A DNA stretch of 64,000 nucleotides from the NCBI RefSeq assembly GCF_000341225.1, contig NZ_ANAC01000019.1, positions 62,001 through 126,000 of the forward strand, in the 5' to 3' direction. The notes beneath the pieces are model-generated. The model made no database searches, was not told the DNA's origin, and saw only the letters and a program-made list of their open reading frames with translations. Position 1 is the first letter of the stretch; each line of letters starts with the position of its first letter. This DNA comes from Nocardiopsis alba DSM 43377 (GTDB lineage Bacteria; Actinomycetota; Actinomycetes; Streptosporangiales; Streptosporangiaceae). This document shows positions 9,028-19,290 of the stretch, one piece after another. The translations under genes were made by a program, and so were the position numbers.

Positions 9028-9222
9028 GCGCGAGGGGAAGGTGCCGTGGGCGGTGTCGTTCCGCCGGACAGCGGCATCGGAGCGCGCACTCCCTTGCGTT
9101 TCGCCCTATTGTGCGAAGAACATCCGATGCGTGATCCTGTACACACTGACGATACCCACTGGTAACTTTCGGGCCCGGCCCGACGACCGACCCACCGCAA
9201 CGACGACCAGGAGCCGCCGCGT

Positions 9223-10041
9223 ATGTCCTCCCGATCACCGCATCCGGAGCACCGCCCGTCCGAGCCCGTACGGGTGACCCCCGAACCGGTGGCGCTTCCC
9301 GAGCCCTGGCGGAGCTCCCGTCTGACCGTGGTCGTCCCCACCTACGACGAGGCCGGCAACCTCCCCGTCCTCGTCTCCCGCCTCATGGCCCTGGACCTCC
9401 CCGAACTGCGGATCGTGGTGGTCGACGACAACTCGCCCGACGGCACCGGCGAGATCGCCGACAAGCTCGCGATCGAATACGGCGGACGTCTCGACGTCCT
9501 GCACCGCACCAAGAAGGACGGGCTGGGACGGGCCTACGTCGAGGGCATGACCCGCGCTCTGGAGGACGGGGCCGACTACGTCGTTCAGATGGACGCCGAC
9601 CTCAGCCACCCCGTGGGCTATGTCCCCCAACTCCTGGGCACCCTCCACGCCACCGACGCCGGAGTGGTCATCGGCAGCCGCTACGTTCCGGGCGGCAGCC
9701 TCTCCGAGACCTGGGGCGCACGCCGCCGTCTGCTCAGCGGCTGGGCCAACGCCTACGTCAAGACCGTGCTGGCCATCCCGGTGCGCGACGTCACCGCGGG
9801 CTTCAAGATCTGGCGGGCCTCGGCCCTGCGCACCCTGGACCTGGCCGGGATCGAGAGCACCGGTTACGCCTTCCAGGTGGAGATGCACTACCGGGCCTAC
9901 CGTCGGGGGCGAAAGATCGTGGAGATCCCCATCCACTTCGAGGACCGGGTGGTGGGCCGTAGCAAGCTCGACGGCGCGGTGGCGCTGGAGGCCGCGCTGC
10001 GCCCCCTGCGCCTGCGCCGGGCCGAGAACGCGCGCCGCTGA
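9223..10041 (+). CDS. Polyprenol-phosphate mannosyltransferase-like GT2 glycosyltransferase
   Basis: A 272-residue cytosolic family-2 glycosyltransferase of the dolichol-phosphate-mannose synthase type. It would transfer mannose from GDP-mannose to polyprenyl phosphate for protein and glycolipid mannosylation. The GT-A features are the TVVVPTYDEAGNLP nucleotide loop, VVDDNSPDGTGEIAD, the metal-binding QMDADLSHP, and the acceptor region DVTAGFKIWR. There are no membrane segments. An AGGAG site lies 9 nt upstream of the ATG. The catalytic domain stands alone, unlike mycobacterial Ppm1, which is fused to an acyltransferase. Confidence 0.88.
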   Translation: MSSRSPHPEHRPSEPVRVTPEPVALPEPWRSSRLTVVVPTYDEAGNLPVLVSRLMALDLPELRIVVVDDNSPDGTGEIADKLAIEYGGRLDVLHRTKKDGLGRAYVEGMTRALEDGADYVVQMDADLSHPVGYVPQLLGTLHATDAGVVIGSRYVPGGSLSETWGARRRLLSGWANAYVKTVLAIPVRDVTAGFKIWRASALRTLDLAGIESTGYAFQVEMHYRAYRRGRKIVEIPIHFEDRVVGRSKLDGAVALEAALRPLRLRRAENARR

Positions 10042-10134
10042 TCTCGGGCACGCCCCGGTCCGAGACCCGTGTCCCCCTTCTCGCACCCTCCTCCACCTGC
10101 GATCATCGGGGGAACGCGAGAGGGGGTGACAGCA

Positions 10135-10404
10135 GTGTCCGAACAGCCCTACGACGTCGACTCCGACATGGGGGAGGACCCCCAGGAGAGCGAGATCGCC
10201 GAGGCCGAGAGCCGTCAGAACCCGGGCGAGGGTGTCTACGGCTACACGTTCGAGGATGAGCAAAAGGACGACGAGGGGGAGCTCGGGATCGAGGAGGAGG
10301 TCCGTCTGGAGCGGGACGACGTCCTGCCCCGCGAGGACTTCGACATCGACGGACCCGGAGCGGAGGAGGAGGCCGTCCACGAGGTGGACGACTCCGACAC
10401 CTGA
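10135..10404 (+). CDS. Acidic DUF5709-type small protein (copy 1)
   Basis: An 89-residue, very acidic, probably disordered soluble protein. It starts with EQPYDVDSDMGEDPQESE and is rich in Asp/Glu throughout, resembling the actinobacterial DUF5709 proteins of unknown function. A GTG start with AGGGGG 8 nt upstream is used. The next gene is a diverged paralogue with the same N-terminal layout, so this is a tandem duplication. No catalytic motif is visible. Confidence 0.75.
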   Translation: MSEQPYDVDSDMGEDPQESEIAEAESRQNPGEGVYGYTFEDEQKDDEGELGIEEEVRLERDDVLPREDFDIDGPGAEEEAVHEVDDSDT

Positions 10405-10526
10405 CCGTCGGCCGGGGCCCGTCGCCTTGTGGGGGCGGGCCCCGCCCCATTCCCACCGACCTCTTTCTTCACAATTTCACTTGGATTTGGGATGATCGAA
10501 GTGACGTGGGGAGGGAGGCGGACGAC

Positions 10527-10823
10527 GTGACCGAACAGCCCTACGAGGTGGACCTCGATCTGGGGGACGACCCGCAGGCGACCGAGGTCGCCCAGCGCGA
10601 ACTGTTCATCGATCCGATCTTCGACATCCTCGGATACGACTTCGAGGACGATGACAGCCGAGGCCGTCTGGGGATCCTGGAGGGTGTGCGGGCCGAACAC
10701 CTGGGGGTCGCCGTGCCCCGCCAACGGTGGGGCGGTGAACGCAGCGCGGAGGAGGAGGCCCTGAGCGTGGTCCCCGACCCGGACGCCGTCAAGGACCGCC
10801 CACCGGAGGACTACCGGGACTGA
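10527..10823 (+). CDS. Acidic DUF5709-type small protein (copy 2)
   Basis: A 98-residue paralogue of the preceding gene. The start TEQPYEVDLDLGDDPQATEVA aligns with the first copy, but the middle has a hydrophobic patch (LFIDPIFDILGYDFEDD) that copy 1 lacks. The GTG start is preceded by a GGGAGG site. The 3' end overlaps the convergent MFS gene by 13 bp. Function is unknown. Confidence 0.75.
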   Translation: MTEQPYEVDLDLGDDPQATEVAQRELFIDPIFDILGYDFEDDDSRGRLGILEGVRAEHLGVAVPRQRWGGERSAEEEALSVVPDPDAVKDRPPEDYRD

Positions 10824-12415
10824 GCGTTCCCGCCCGAGGGGCCGTCACCGTGGACCTCTCCGGCGCTGGAACCCGGACACGAACGCAGCGGGGGCCCCGA
10901 GACCCCGCAGAAGCGAGGCGTGGGTCCGACGGCCGGAACCGCGACCTCCCCTTCCTCCGGGGCCGTCTCCTCGCCGGTCTCCTCCGCCCCGGGCATCCGA
11001 CCACGAGGCAGGGCCAGGGCGCACGCCGCCGCCACCACCGCGAGCCCCGCCAGGATGAGCATCGCCGTCCCGAAGTGCTCGGCGAGCCCGGCCGTGCCGC
11101 CGCCCCCGTCACCGGAGGAGCCCCCGATCCCGGCCAGGGCGGGGATCGCGGCCACACCGATCAACTGCGCCCCGCGCGCGAACGTGTTGTTCACCCCCGA
11201 GGCCAGCCCGGCGTGGCGTTCGGGCGCCGAGGCCAGCACCGTCGCGGTCAGGGGGGCCACCGTCGTGGACAGTCCCAGCGCCACGAGGAGGATCCCCGGG
11301 AAGACCTGGGTGAGGTACGTGGCGTCCGGCCCCATGGACGAGAGCAGGAGGAACCCGCCCGCCAACAGAAGGGGGCCCACCACCAGTTGCGGGCGCGGAC
11401 CGATCCTGGAGGCCAGCTTCCCGGAGCGGGCCGAGAGCGTCAGCATGAGAAGGGTCAACGGCAACGAGGCCGCCCCCGCCGCGATCGGGGAGTAGCCGCC
11501 GACCTCCTGGAGGTAGATCACCAACAGGAAGAGCAGGGTGCCCAGGGCCGCGTAGATCACCACGGTGGCGGCGTTGGTCACGCTGAACGCCACCGAGCGG
11601 AAGAGCCCCAGGGGCAGCATGGGGGCCCGGCCCCTCGCCTCCACCACCAGGAACACCACCAGAGCCAGGACGCCGATCACGGCGCCCACCCACACGTCCA
11701 CGGTTCCGCCCTCGGCGCCCCACTGGATCAGCGCGTAGGTGATACCGCCCAGCGCCACCACGCCCAGCAGGGCCCCGCCGTAGTCCAGGCCGCCCGTGGC
11801 CGAGGTGTCCCGTGTCTCGGGCACCTTGAAGTGGGCGATGAGCAGGACGACGACGGCGAGCGGCAGGTTGATGAGGAAGATGAGCCGCCAGTCGCCCGCC
11901 TGGACCAGCCATCCGCCCAGGAACGGGCCCACGGCCGAGGCCACACCCGTCAATCCGGACCAGGCGCCGATGGCGCGGGCACGATCCTTCTCCCGGAAGC
12001 CCGCCTGGAGGATCGCCAGGCTCCCCGGGGTCAACAGGGCGCCGCCGACCCCTTGGACGACGCGGCCGGCGATCAGCCACTCCAGGGTCGGTGCGAACGT
12101 GCACAGGGCCGAGGCCAGCGCGAACACGGTCACCCCGACCATGAACAGGCGGACCCGGCCGAACCGGTCCGACAGGGAACCACTGATCAGGATCAGGGCC
12201 GAGAGCGTGACCATGTACCCGTTGACGATCCATTGGAGCCCGGCCAGCCCGGTGGCCAGATCCTGTTGGATCGCGGGCAGGGCGACCGTCACGACCGTCG
12301 AGTCGAGGAAGGCCATCCCCGAGCCCAGGACCGTCGCCGTCAGCATCCACCGGGCGGCGGGCGTTCCCCAGGCCACCCGCCCCGCGGTGTCCGGTGGCGA
12401 GACCGAACCGCTCAT
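10811..12415 (-). CDS. MFS drug-export permease (DHA2, 14-TM type)
   Basis: A 534-residue major-facilitator antiporter of the EmrB/QacA subfamily, which exports toxic compounds using the proton gradient. Motif D1 (GMAFLDSTVVTVALPAIQQDL), motif A (LSDRFGRVRLF) and motif C (SAVGPFLGGWLVQAGDWR) are all present, and about 14 membrane helices can be counted. The C-terminal 80 residues form a hydrophilic, Glu/Pro/Gly-rich tail of unusual length. A GGAGA ribosome site precedes the ATG. No regulator gene is attached. Substrate is unknown. Confidence 0.9.
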   Translation of the reverse strand: MSGSVSPPDTAGRVAWGTPAARWMLTATVLGSGMAFLDSTVVTVALPAIQQDLATGLAGLQWIVNGYMVTLSALILISGSLSDRFGRVRLFMVGVTVFALASALCTFAPTLEWLIAGRVVQGVGGALLTPGSLAILQAGFREKDRARAIGAWSGLTGVASAVGPFLGGWLVQAGDWRLIFLINLPLAVVVLLIAHFKVPETRDTSATGGLDYGGALLGVVALGGITYALIQWGAEGGTVDVWVGAVIGVLALVVFLVVEARGRAPMLPLGLFRSVAFSVTNAATVVIYAALGTLLFLLVIYLQEVGGYSPIAAGAASLPLTLLMLTLSARSGKLASRIGPRPQLVVGPLLLAGGFLLLSSMGPDATYLTQVFPGILLVALGLSTTVAPLTATVLASAPERHAGLASGVNNTFARGAQLIGVAAIPALAGIGGSSGDGGGGTAGLAEHFGTAMLILAGLAVVAAACALALPRGRMPGAEETGEETAPEEGEVAVPAVGPTPRFCGVSGPPLRSCPGSSAGEVHGDGPSGGNAQSR

Positions 12416-12537
12416 GACGTCTCCCTGTCCGATGGGCTCCGTGGTCGACCGCTCCGACCACAGTAAGGCGCGGACCCCCTCCCGAAGGTGGTGGCCCGCG
12501 CCTTGTTTCCCTTACGCTGTGCGGTTTTGACCCGCGG

Positions 12538-15249
12538 TCACTCGCTGGCGAGCGCCCCGGTGATCGAGGTCCCGGCGGCCCGACGGGCGGGCAGCACCGC
12601 GGCCAGCAGACCGGCCAGGACCGAGACCGCGATGAACACCGCGATCTGGCCGGCCGGGGCCGCGAAGACCATGTTCGGCAGCACCGCGGCCGCGGCCGCC
12701 CAACCGAACACCACGCCCAGGGCGATGCCGATGCCCGCGCCGATCAGGCAGAGCAGGACGGCCTCGATGCTGAGCATCCGGCGCAGTTGCCCCCGAGCCA
12801 GACCCAGGGCCCGCAGCAGGGCGGACTCGCGGGTGCGCTCCAGGACCGACAGCGCCATCGTGTTCGAGATACCGAACACCGCGATGATGATCGCCAGGCC
12901 CAGCATGGCCGCGATGGTGTAGAACGCGATGTCCATCATCTGGGAGAACTGGTTCTTCATCTCGGCGACCGAGTCGACCTGAAGGGTCGGGTGGTCGTCC
13001 ACGGCCGAGTAGACGGCCTCGCGCAGCTCGGCGGAGTCGGCGCCCTCGGCGCCCCGGATCATCAGGGTGTCGTCCTGGGTGCGTTCGGGGAAGGCCCGCA
13101 CGAAGTCCTCTTCGCTGACGGTCGCTCCGAAGAGGCTCTGCATGTCCTCGGCGATCGCGGCGATCTCCAGCTCCAGGTCGCCCTCCGGGGTGACGAGGGT
13201 GAGCGTGTCGCCCACGCCCATCCCGCCGGCGTAGCCCTCGGAGAGCACCACACGGCCGGGCTCCAGGTCGGAGAGTTCGCCCTCGACCATATCCGCGGTG
13301 AGGTCGGTGCCCATGTCGGCGCCGACGTAGGTGCTGACGGGCATGCTCTCCAGCGGACCTCCGACGCCTTCTTCGGCGACCTCGGCGGAGTCGGAGCGCA
13401 AGCCGAACACCTTGGAGACGGTCGATTCCTTCTCCAGGTCCTCGCGGACCCGGGAGGGGATCGTGGCCAGCTCGGCCAGGGGCTCCTCGTCCTCGACGGC
13501 GCCCTCGGTCCCTTCGACCGCGCCCTCCTCGGTGCCCTCGACGGGACCTTCGAGGCCCTCCTCGGTTCCCACGACGCCCTCTTCGGCGCCCTCCTCGGTC
13601 GTCTCGGTCTCCTCCTGGCCGACGGTCAGCTCGTCCGGGTTGAACTGCGGGCTGATCTGGTAGTCGACCGGGAACTGCTCGTCGAGCGTCTTGGTCAGGG
13701 TGCTCTCCAGCGAGGCGCTGACCACGGAGTAACCGGTGATGAGCGTGGCGCCCACGGTCAGGGCGATCATCGCGGTGGCGGCGCGGCGCGGGTTGCGGAC
13801 GGAGTTGTCCACGGCCAGCATGCTCGGAACGCCCACGCGTCGCAGCGGGACCCCCACCAGGCGCACGATGCCGCGCACCAGCAGCGGGCCGAGGACGACC
13901 ACGCCGACGAAGGCGATCAGGGCGGCGCCGGTCACGATGAACAGGCCCGCCGGGTCGGGGCCGGTCATACGGGTCAGGCCGATCAGGCCGGCCGAGACCG
14001 CGAACAGCAGCAGGCCGAACACCACGCGCACCCAGCCGGTGCCCTTCTCCAGACCGGAGGCCGTGGCGCTGGTGCGCAGGGCCGCCAGCGGGGCCACCCG
14101 GGTGGCCCGCATGGCCGGGACCAGGGCGGAGAACACCGTCATCAGGGTGCCCAGCAGCAGGCCGCTGAGCACGGCGCCGGGGCCGATCACCACGGAGGCG
14201 GTCACGTCGGTGCCCATGAGCGGGCCGGCGAAGCGGGCACCGGCCATACCGATGCCGATACCGGCCAGCACACCCAGGATCGAGGAGACCATACCGACCA
14301 CGAAGGACTCGGTCAGCACCGAACGGAAGACCTGGCCGCGCTTGGCGCCCACACAGCGCAGCAGGGCCAGTTCGCGCTGGCGCTGCGCGATGAGGATCGC
14401 GAAGGTGTTGTAGATGACGATCGCGGCGACGAACATCGCGATCACGCCGAACAGCAGCAGGGCGATGCGCAGGACCTCGGTCTGGGCGCCGACACCCTCG
14501 GCGAGCTCCTCGCCGAACTCGGTGCCGGTGGCCACCTCGGCGGTGGCGCCGAGCTCCTCCTCGACGGCCTTGGCGACGGTCTCGTCGTCGGTGCCCTCGG
14601 CGGCCACGACGTCGATCTCGGAGTAGCCCTGGGGCGCGGCGATCTCACGGACGACGTTCTCGGTCAGGACCGTGGCGCCGGCCATGCTGAAGTTCGGGTC
14701 GACACCGAAGTTGACGAGACCGGTGAGGGTGAAGTCGCGCTTCTCCTGGTCGGCGTCGAGCATGGTGACGGTGTCGCCGACCTCGAACCCGGTCGAGGAC
14801 GCGGTGGAGGTGGCCAACGCGATCTCGTCGTCGGCCTCGGGCAGGCGGCCCTCCTTGGCGGAGAAGCGGGAGGCGTCTCCAAGGGAGACCGCGGCGGGCG
14901 GCATGAACCCGACGGCCCGTCCCTCGGCGTCCAGGAGCACGGCCCGGCCTTCGAGCATGCCGTCGGCGGAGGCGACCTCGGGAAGGTCGCGGACCCTCTC
15001 CAGCTGTTCCTCGTCGAAGGCGACGGCCTCGGCCGGGTCCTCGCCCTCGACGTACTCCGGTTCGGCGGGCGTCGCGATGGCGTCGACGCCGGTCGCCGAG
15101 CCCATCACGGACTCCTCGTAGCTGGCCTTGAGCGTGTCGGCGAAGACCATGGTGCCCGAGATGAACATGACGCCCAGCAGGATCGCCAGGACGGTGGTGA
15201 CGTAGCGGGACTTGTGCAGACGTAGCCCCGCGAGTGTGGTGCGCAGCAT
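12538..15249 (-). CDS. ABC transporter permease, FtsX/MacB-type, with acidic repeat insert
   Basis: A 903-residue permease with two FtsX repeats: TMs near residues 15-35, 250-450 and 490-520, and a terminal block at 760-895. Two large extracytoplasmic loops are present. The second loop (about residues 540-590) contains an unusual Glu/Gly-rich repetitive insert with TEEG/EGTEEG-like units. It pairs with the ATPase gene 4 bp upstream. Such exporters move lipoproteins, peptides or lipids, or act as mechanotransmission devices. The divergent NarL-type two-component system probably controls the operon. The substrate is unknown. Confidence 0.9.
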   Translation of the reverse strand: MLRTTLAGLRLHKSRYVTTVLAILLGVMFISGTMVFADTLKASYEESVMGSATGVDAIATPAEPEYVEGEDPAEAVAFDEEQLERVRDLPEVASADGMLEGRAVLLDAEGRAVGFMPPAAVSLGDASRFSAKEGRLPEADDEIALATSTASSTGFEVGDTVTMLDADQEKRDFTLTGLVNFGVDPNFSMAGATVLTENVVREIAAPQGYSEIDVVAAEGTDDETVAKAVEEELGATAEVATGTEFGEELAEGVGAQTEVLRIALLLFGVIAMFVAAIVIYNTFAILIAQRQRELALLRCVGAKRGQVFRSVLTESFVVGMVSSILGVLAGIGIGMAGARFAGPLMGTDVTASVVIGPGAVLSGLLLGTLMTVFSALVPAMRATRVAPLAALRTSATASGLEKGTGWVRVVFGLLLFAVSAGLIGLTRMTGPDPAGLFIVTGAALIAFVGVVVLGPLLVRGIVRLVGVPLRRVGVPSMLAVDNSVRNPRRAATAMIALTVGATLITGYSVVSASLESTLTKTLDEQFPVDYQISPQFNPDELTVGQEETETTEEGAEEGVVGTEEGLEGPVEGTEEGAVEGTEGAVEDEEPLAELATIPSRVREDLEKESTVSKVFGLRSDSAEVAEEGVGGPLESMPVSTYVGADMGTDLTADMVEGELSDLEPGRVVLSEGYAGGMGVGDTLTLVTPEGDLELEIAAIAEDMQSLFGATVSEEDFVRAFPERTQDDTLMIRGAEGADSAELREAVYSAVDDHPTLQVDSVAEMKNQFSQMMDIAFYTIAAMLGLAIIIAVFGISNTMALSVLERTRESALLRALGLARGQLRRMLSIEAVLLCLIGAGIGIALGVVFGWAAAAAVLPNMVFAAPAGQIAVFIAVSVLAGLLAAVLPARRAAGTSITGALASE

Positions 15250-15253
15250 CGGG

Positions 15254-16018
15254 CTAGGCCTCCAGCTTCAGCAGGTGGTCGGAGACGACCTCGGCGGTGG
15301 GGGAGAGGACCTCGTCCACCAGGCTGCCGTCGCGCAGGAACACCACGCGGTCGGCGTAGGAGGCGGCCACCGGGTCGTGGGTGACCATGACGATGGTCTG
15401 CTGGAGTTCCCGGGCCGAGTTCTGTAGGAAGGCCAGCACCTCGGCGCCCGAACGCGAGTCCAGGTTGCCGGTGGGCTCGTCGGCGTAGACGACCTCGGGG
15501 GCGTTGAGCAGGGCCCGGGCGACCGCGACGCGCTGCTGCTGGCCGCCGGAGAGCTTGGCGGGCAGGTGGTCGAGTCGCTGACGGAGTCCGACCACGTCGA
15601 TGATGTGGTCGAAGCGGGCCTGGTCGACCTTGCGCTTGGCGATCTGGGAGGGCAGCAGGATGTTCTGCTCGGCCGTCAACATCGGCAGCAGGTTGAACGA
15701 CTGGAAGATGAAGCCGATCCGGTCGCGGCGCAGCAGCGTCAGTTCGCCGTCGCGCATGCCGGTGATCTGGGTACGGCCCAGGTGCACGGTGCCGGAGGTG
15801 GGCACGTCCAGCCCGGCCAGGCAGTGCATCAGGGTCGACTTGCCCGAGCCGGAGGGGCCCATGATCGCGGTGAACGCGCCGCGGTGGAACTCCACGTCCA
15901 CCCCGGCGAGGGCGTGCACCTGGCTGCCGCCGGTGTCGTAGGTCTTGGTGAGGCCCCGCGCCACCACGACCGGAGGGGCTTGGACCGGGGACGGGGACTG
16001 CGTGGTGGGCGTGCTCAC
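15254..16018 (-). CDS. ABC transporter ATP-binding protein (MacB/LolD type)
   Basis: A 254-residue ATPase that powers the FtsX-type permease encoded 4 bp downstream. Walker [10 protein letters not shown], the Q loop in [14 protein letters not shown], the signature [15 protein letters not shown], Walker [14 protein letters not shown] and the H loop VTHDP are all intact. The longer-than-usual N-terminus (about 18 residues, Thr/Pro/Ser-rich) precedes the first strand. Confidence 0.93.
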   Translation of the reverse strand: MSTPTTQSPSPVQAPPVVVARGLTKTYDTGGSQVHALAGVDVEFHRGAFTAIMGPSGSGKSTLMHCLAGLDVPTSGTVHLGRTQITGMRDGELTLLRRDRIGFIFQSFNLLPMLTAEQNILLPSQIAKRKVDQARFDHIIDVVGLRQRLDHLPAKLSGGQQQRVAVARALLNAPEVVYADEPTGNLDSRSGAEVLAFLQNSARELQQTIVMVTHDPVAASYADRVVFLRDGSLVDEVLSPTAEVVSDHLLKLEA

Positions 16019-16363
16019 GAGGACTACTCCTGGTATCGCTGACGGATGGTGCCGGTGGGTCGGGGGAGACCCCCGTGCTCTTCGGCGTGGTCACCACGCT
16101 AGGACCGCGAGAACCACCGATTCCTCCCCCTACAGGCCGAAACCGGGGTCGGCCGAAGGCATGACGCGCAACGGGTTCGCGACTCCTTCGACCGGCCGCA
16201 CCCCCGACTTTCGTAGGGGGTCGGTAGCGACCGCGAACGCCACCGGTTCCTCGGGCGCCCCTCTGACCAGGGAGAACGTAGAGGGATCGACGAACGGACC
16301 GTCGTCCGCCGGGCGGTGTCGTGTCGCCGAAGAGGCGTGATCCCTCCACCTAGACTCGGGCGG
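16019..16363. other. Divergent regulatory region between ABC exporter and two-component system
   Basis: A 345-bp gap with no credible gene. It holds the divergent promoters. Two small inverted repeats are visible: CCCCC (16201-16205) facing GGGGG (16216-16220), and close by GGTCG/CGACC with a 4-nt loop. Either could be a response-regulator site. No clear -10/-35 pair was recognised. Confidence 0.4.
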
Positions 16364-17701
16364 GTGAACGAGCGGTTGAGAGAGTGGAACGAGAACCTGG
16401 GCCTGCTGGTCCGACGCCACGGGATGTGGTGGTGGAGGCGACGGGCGCGTATCGCCGACTGGTTCTACGCGCTCTTCACCCTGCCCTTCAGTGGGCTGAT
16501 GATGCTGGCGGGGACCACCAGCGGGATCGGGCTGTTCTCCAAGCCCTTCGCCGCCCTCATGGTCGCGCCGGTCGGAGCCCCCGAGCCCGGGCCCGCCGCG
16601 GCCTGGACCGCTGTGGCCACGTTGTTCGCGCTGTTCGTGATCCCCGGGACCCTGGCCTCGGCGACGATGCTCTGGCGCAGAAGCTCGCCCCGGTGGCTCC
16701 TGATCGCCGGCGCGATCCTCATGATCGGCTACGGCGACCCGATCCCGCTCATGGTGGGCCTGTACTCCTACCCGGCCTTCTTCAGCGACCGCAAGGTCCT
16801 CACCGGCTGGTTCGCCCTCGGTGTCCTGAGCACCGCCCTCGTCTACAACGCGTCGGTGACCGGCTTCGTGATGGCCGTGATCGTCTTCCTGCTGGTCCCG
16901 GTCTTCGCGGGGCTGTGGATCGGTACACGCCGCGAACTCATCGAACGGCTCGAAGAGCGGGCCGAGCGGCTGGAGCGCGAACAGCACATGATGGCCGAGC
17001 AGGCCATCTCCTCCGAACGCACCCGCATCGCACGGGAGATGCACGACGTGGTCGCGCACAGGGTGAGCCTCATGGTCCTGCACGCGGGCGGATTGGAGGT
17101 CTCGGCGATCGACGACCGCACGGTCGAGGCGGCCGGGCTCATCCGCACCACCGGACGCGAGGCGCTCGCCGAACTGCGCGGGATCCTCGGGGTCCTGCGC
17201 GACGAGGGCGGCGAGACCGCCCCCACCGCGCCCCAACCGGTCCTCGACGACCTGGAACGGCTGCTCGGCGAATGGCGCGGGGCCGGAATGGAGGTGCGCC
17301 GTGAGGAGAGCGGTGATCCGCGTCCGCTGCCGGTCCAGGTCCAGCGCACCGCCTACCGGGTGGTCCAGGAGGCCCTGACCAACGCGGCCAAGCACGCCAC
17401 CGGCGCCGTCGTCGACGTCCATCTGTACTACGCGGCGGACCGTCTGGAGCTGGAGGTGTCCAACGGCCCCGCTCCGGGGGTGGTGAACCCTCCGCCCCGC
17501 AGCGGGTACGGTCTGACCGGGCTGAGCGAACGCGTCGCCCTGGCCGGCGGCGAGGTCTCGGCGGGCCCCTGCTCCGACGGGGGGTGGCGTCTGCGCGCTA
17601 TCTTGCCGCTGGGGGAGATGGACGAGAACGATGCCCCCGTCCCGAACACCGAAGTCGAGGAAGAGGGCTCCGAGGGTGATCCGCACACTCCTGGTCGATG
17701 A
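16364..17701 (+). CDS. NarL-family sensor histidine kinase (HisKA_3)
   Basis: A 445-residue kinase. Residues about 30-185 hold several membrane helices with almost no extracytoplasmic loop, which is typical of kinases that sense the membrane or a partner transporter. A coiled linker (190-215) leads to the dimerisation domain with RTRIAREMHDVVAHRVS (phospho-His 227), then an HATPase_c domain (VVQEALTNAAKHATGA, GYGLTGLSERVALAGG). GTG at 16364 is chosen as the first start before the membrane region; the ribosome site is weak. The response regulator overlaps its 3' end by 26 nt. Confidence 0.9.
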   Translation: MNERLREWNENLGLLVRRHGMWWWRRRARIADWFYALFTLPFSGLMMLAGTTSGIGLFSKPFAALMVAPVGAPEPGPAAAWTAVATLFALFVIPGTLASATMLWRRSSPRWLLIAGAILMIGYGDPIPLMVGLYSYPAFFSDRKVLTGWFALGVLSTALVYNASVTGFVMAVIVFLLVPVFAGLWIGTRRELIERLEERAERLEREQHMMAEQAISSERTRIAREMHDVVAHRVSLMVLHAGGLEVSAIDDRTVEAAGLIRTTGREALAELRGILGVLRDEGGETAPTAPQPVLDDLERLLGEWRGAGMEVRREESGDPRPLPVQVQRTAYRVVQEALTNAAKHATGAVVDVHLYYAADRLELEVSNGPAPGVVNPPPRSGYGLTGLSERVALAGGEVSAGPCSDGGWRLRAILPLGEMDENDAPVPNTEVEEEGSEGDPHTPGR

Positions 17702-18335
17702 CGAACTCCTGGTCCGATCCGGGTTGAGGATGATCCTGGAGTCCGCTCCGGACATCGAGGTGGTCGGTGAGGGGAGCGACGGCGACGAGGCGACGCGTCT
17801 GGCCGAGGAGCTCGCCCCCGACGTGGTCCTCCTGGACATCCGGATGTCGGGCACCGACGGGCTGACCGCCGCGACCCGGATCACCTCTCTGCCGAACCCG
17901 CCCCGTGTGGTGCTGTTGACCACCTTCGACCTGGACGAGTACGTGCACAGCGCGCTCCAGGCCGGGGCGGTGGGCTTCCTGCTCAAGGACACGCCGCCCC
18001 GCGATCTCATCGCCGCCGTGCGCACCGTCCACGAGGGGCACGCCATGCTCTCGCCCAGCGTCACCAAACGCATGCTCGAACGCTTCGCCGCGCCCGCCCC
18101 TGCCGACTCGGCCGCCGGCCGTGAGGAGGCCCTGCGTCGGTTGTCGGTGCTCAGCGAGCGGGAACGGCAGGTGCTGATCGCGGTGGCCGAGGGCAAGTCC
18201 AACGCCGAGGCGGGCCGGGCCCTGGGCATGCGCGAGACGACGGTCAAGGCGCACGTCAGCCGGATCCTCGCCAAACTGGAGATGTCCAACCGCGTTCAGG
18301 CCGCGATCCTGGCCCACGACGCCGGTTGGGCCTGA
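17676..18335 (+). CDS. NarL/FixJ-family response regulator
   Basis: A 219-residue partner of the preceding kinase. The receiver domain has the acidic pair DD at 8-9, phospho-acceptor Asp54 in VVLLDIRMSG, and the conserved Lys in GFLLKDTPP. A C-terminal LuxR-type helix-turn-helix (SERERQVLIAVAEGKSNAEA, then TTVKAHVSRILAKL) binds DNA. GTG at 17676 starts exactly at the receiver domain; ATG 17631 is an alternative. The divergent ABC exporter is the likely target. Confidence 0.92.
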   Translation: MIRTLLVDDELLVRSGLRMILESAPDIEVVGEGSDGDEATRLAEELAPDVVLLDIRMSGTDGLTAATRITSLPNPPRVVLLTTFDLDEYVHSALQAGAVGFLLKDTPPRDLIAAVRTVHEGHAMLSPSVTKRMLERFAAPAPADSAAGREEALRRLSVLSERERQVLIAVAEGKSNAEAGRALGMRETTVKAHVSRILAKLEMSNRVQAAILAHDAGWA

Positions 18336-18454
18336 CCCGGCCGGCAGGCCTTCGCCCTCGCGCGGGTCCCGACCTCGGCCGTTCCGCGCGGGGGACACGT
18401 GGCTTTTCACACCCCCTGACGGATTCACCCTCGGTTGCGGCTACCCGCTGGTAG

Positions 18455-19237
<783 letters not shown>

Positions 19238-19290
19238 CCGCCCGCCCCACCGACCGCACCGGCAACCGAGACAGACAGAACGGACCCGAC

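Noticed and set aside
10432..10448. GC-rich palindromic stretch after the first DUF5709 gene as a terminator
   Set aside because: The symmetric arms leave only a one-base loop, so no stable RNA hairpin of useful length can form as written.
13480..13620. Acidic repeat in the permease as another amyloid-type motif
   Set aside because: It is Glu-rich and strongly charged, lacking the Asn/Gly/hydrophobic strand pattern; more likely a disordered loop.
12787..15225. An 812-codon open frame on the plus strand opposite the FtsX-type permease
   Set aside because: It is a GC-rich antisense shadow: His/Gly/Asp-rich composition, no domains, and the opposite strand encodes a complete, recognisable permease.
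16130..18289. A 719-codon minus-strand open frame across the two-component system
   Set aside because: The plus strand encodes an intact kinase and response regulator; the antisense product has low-complexity composition and no family features.
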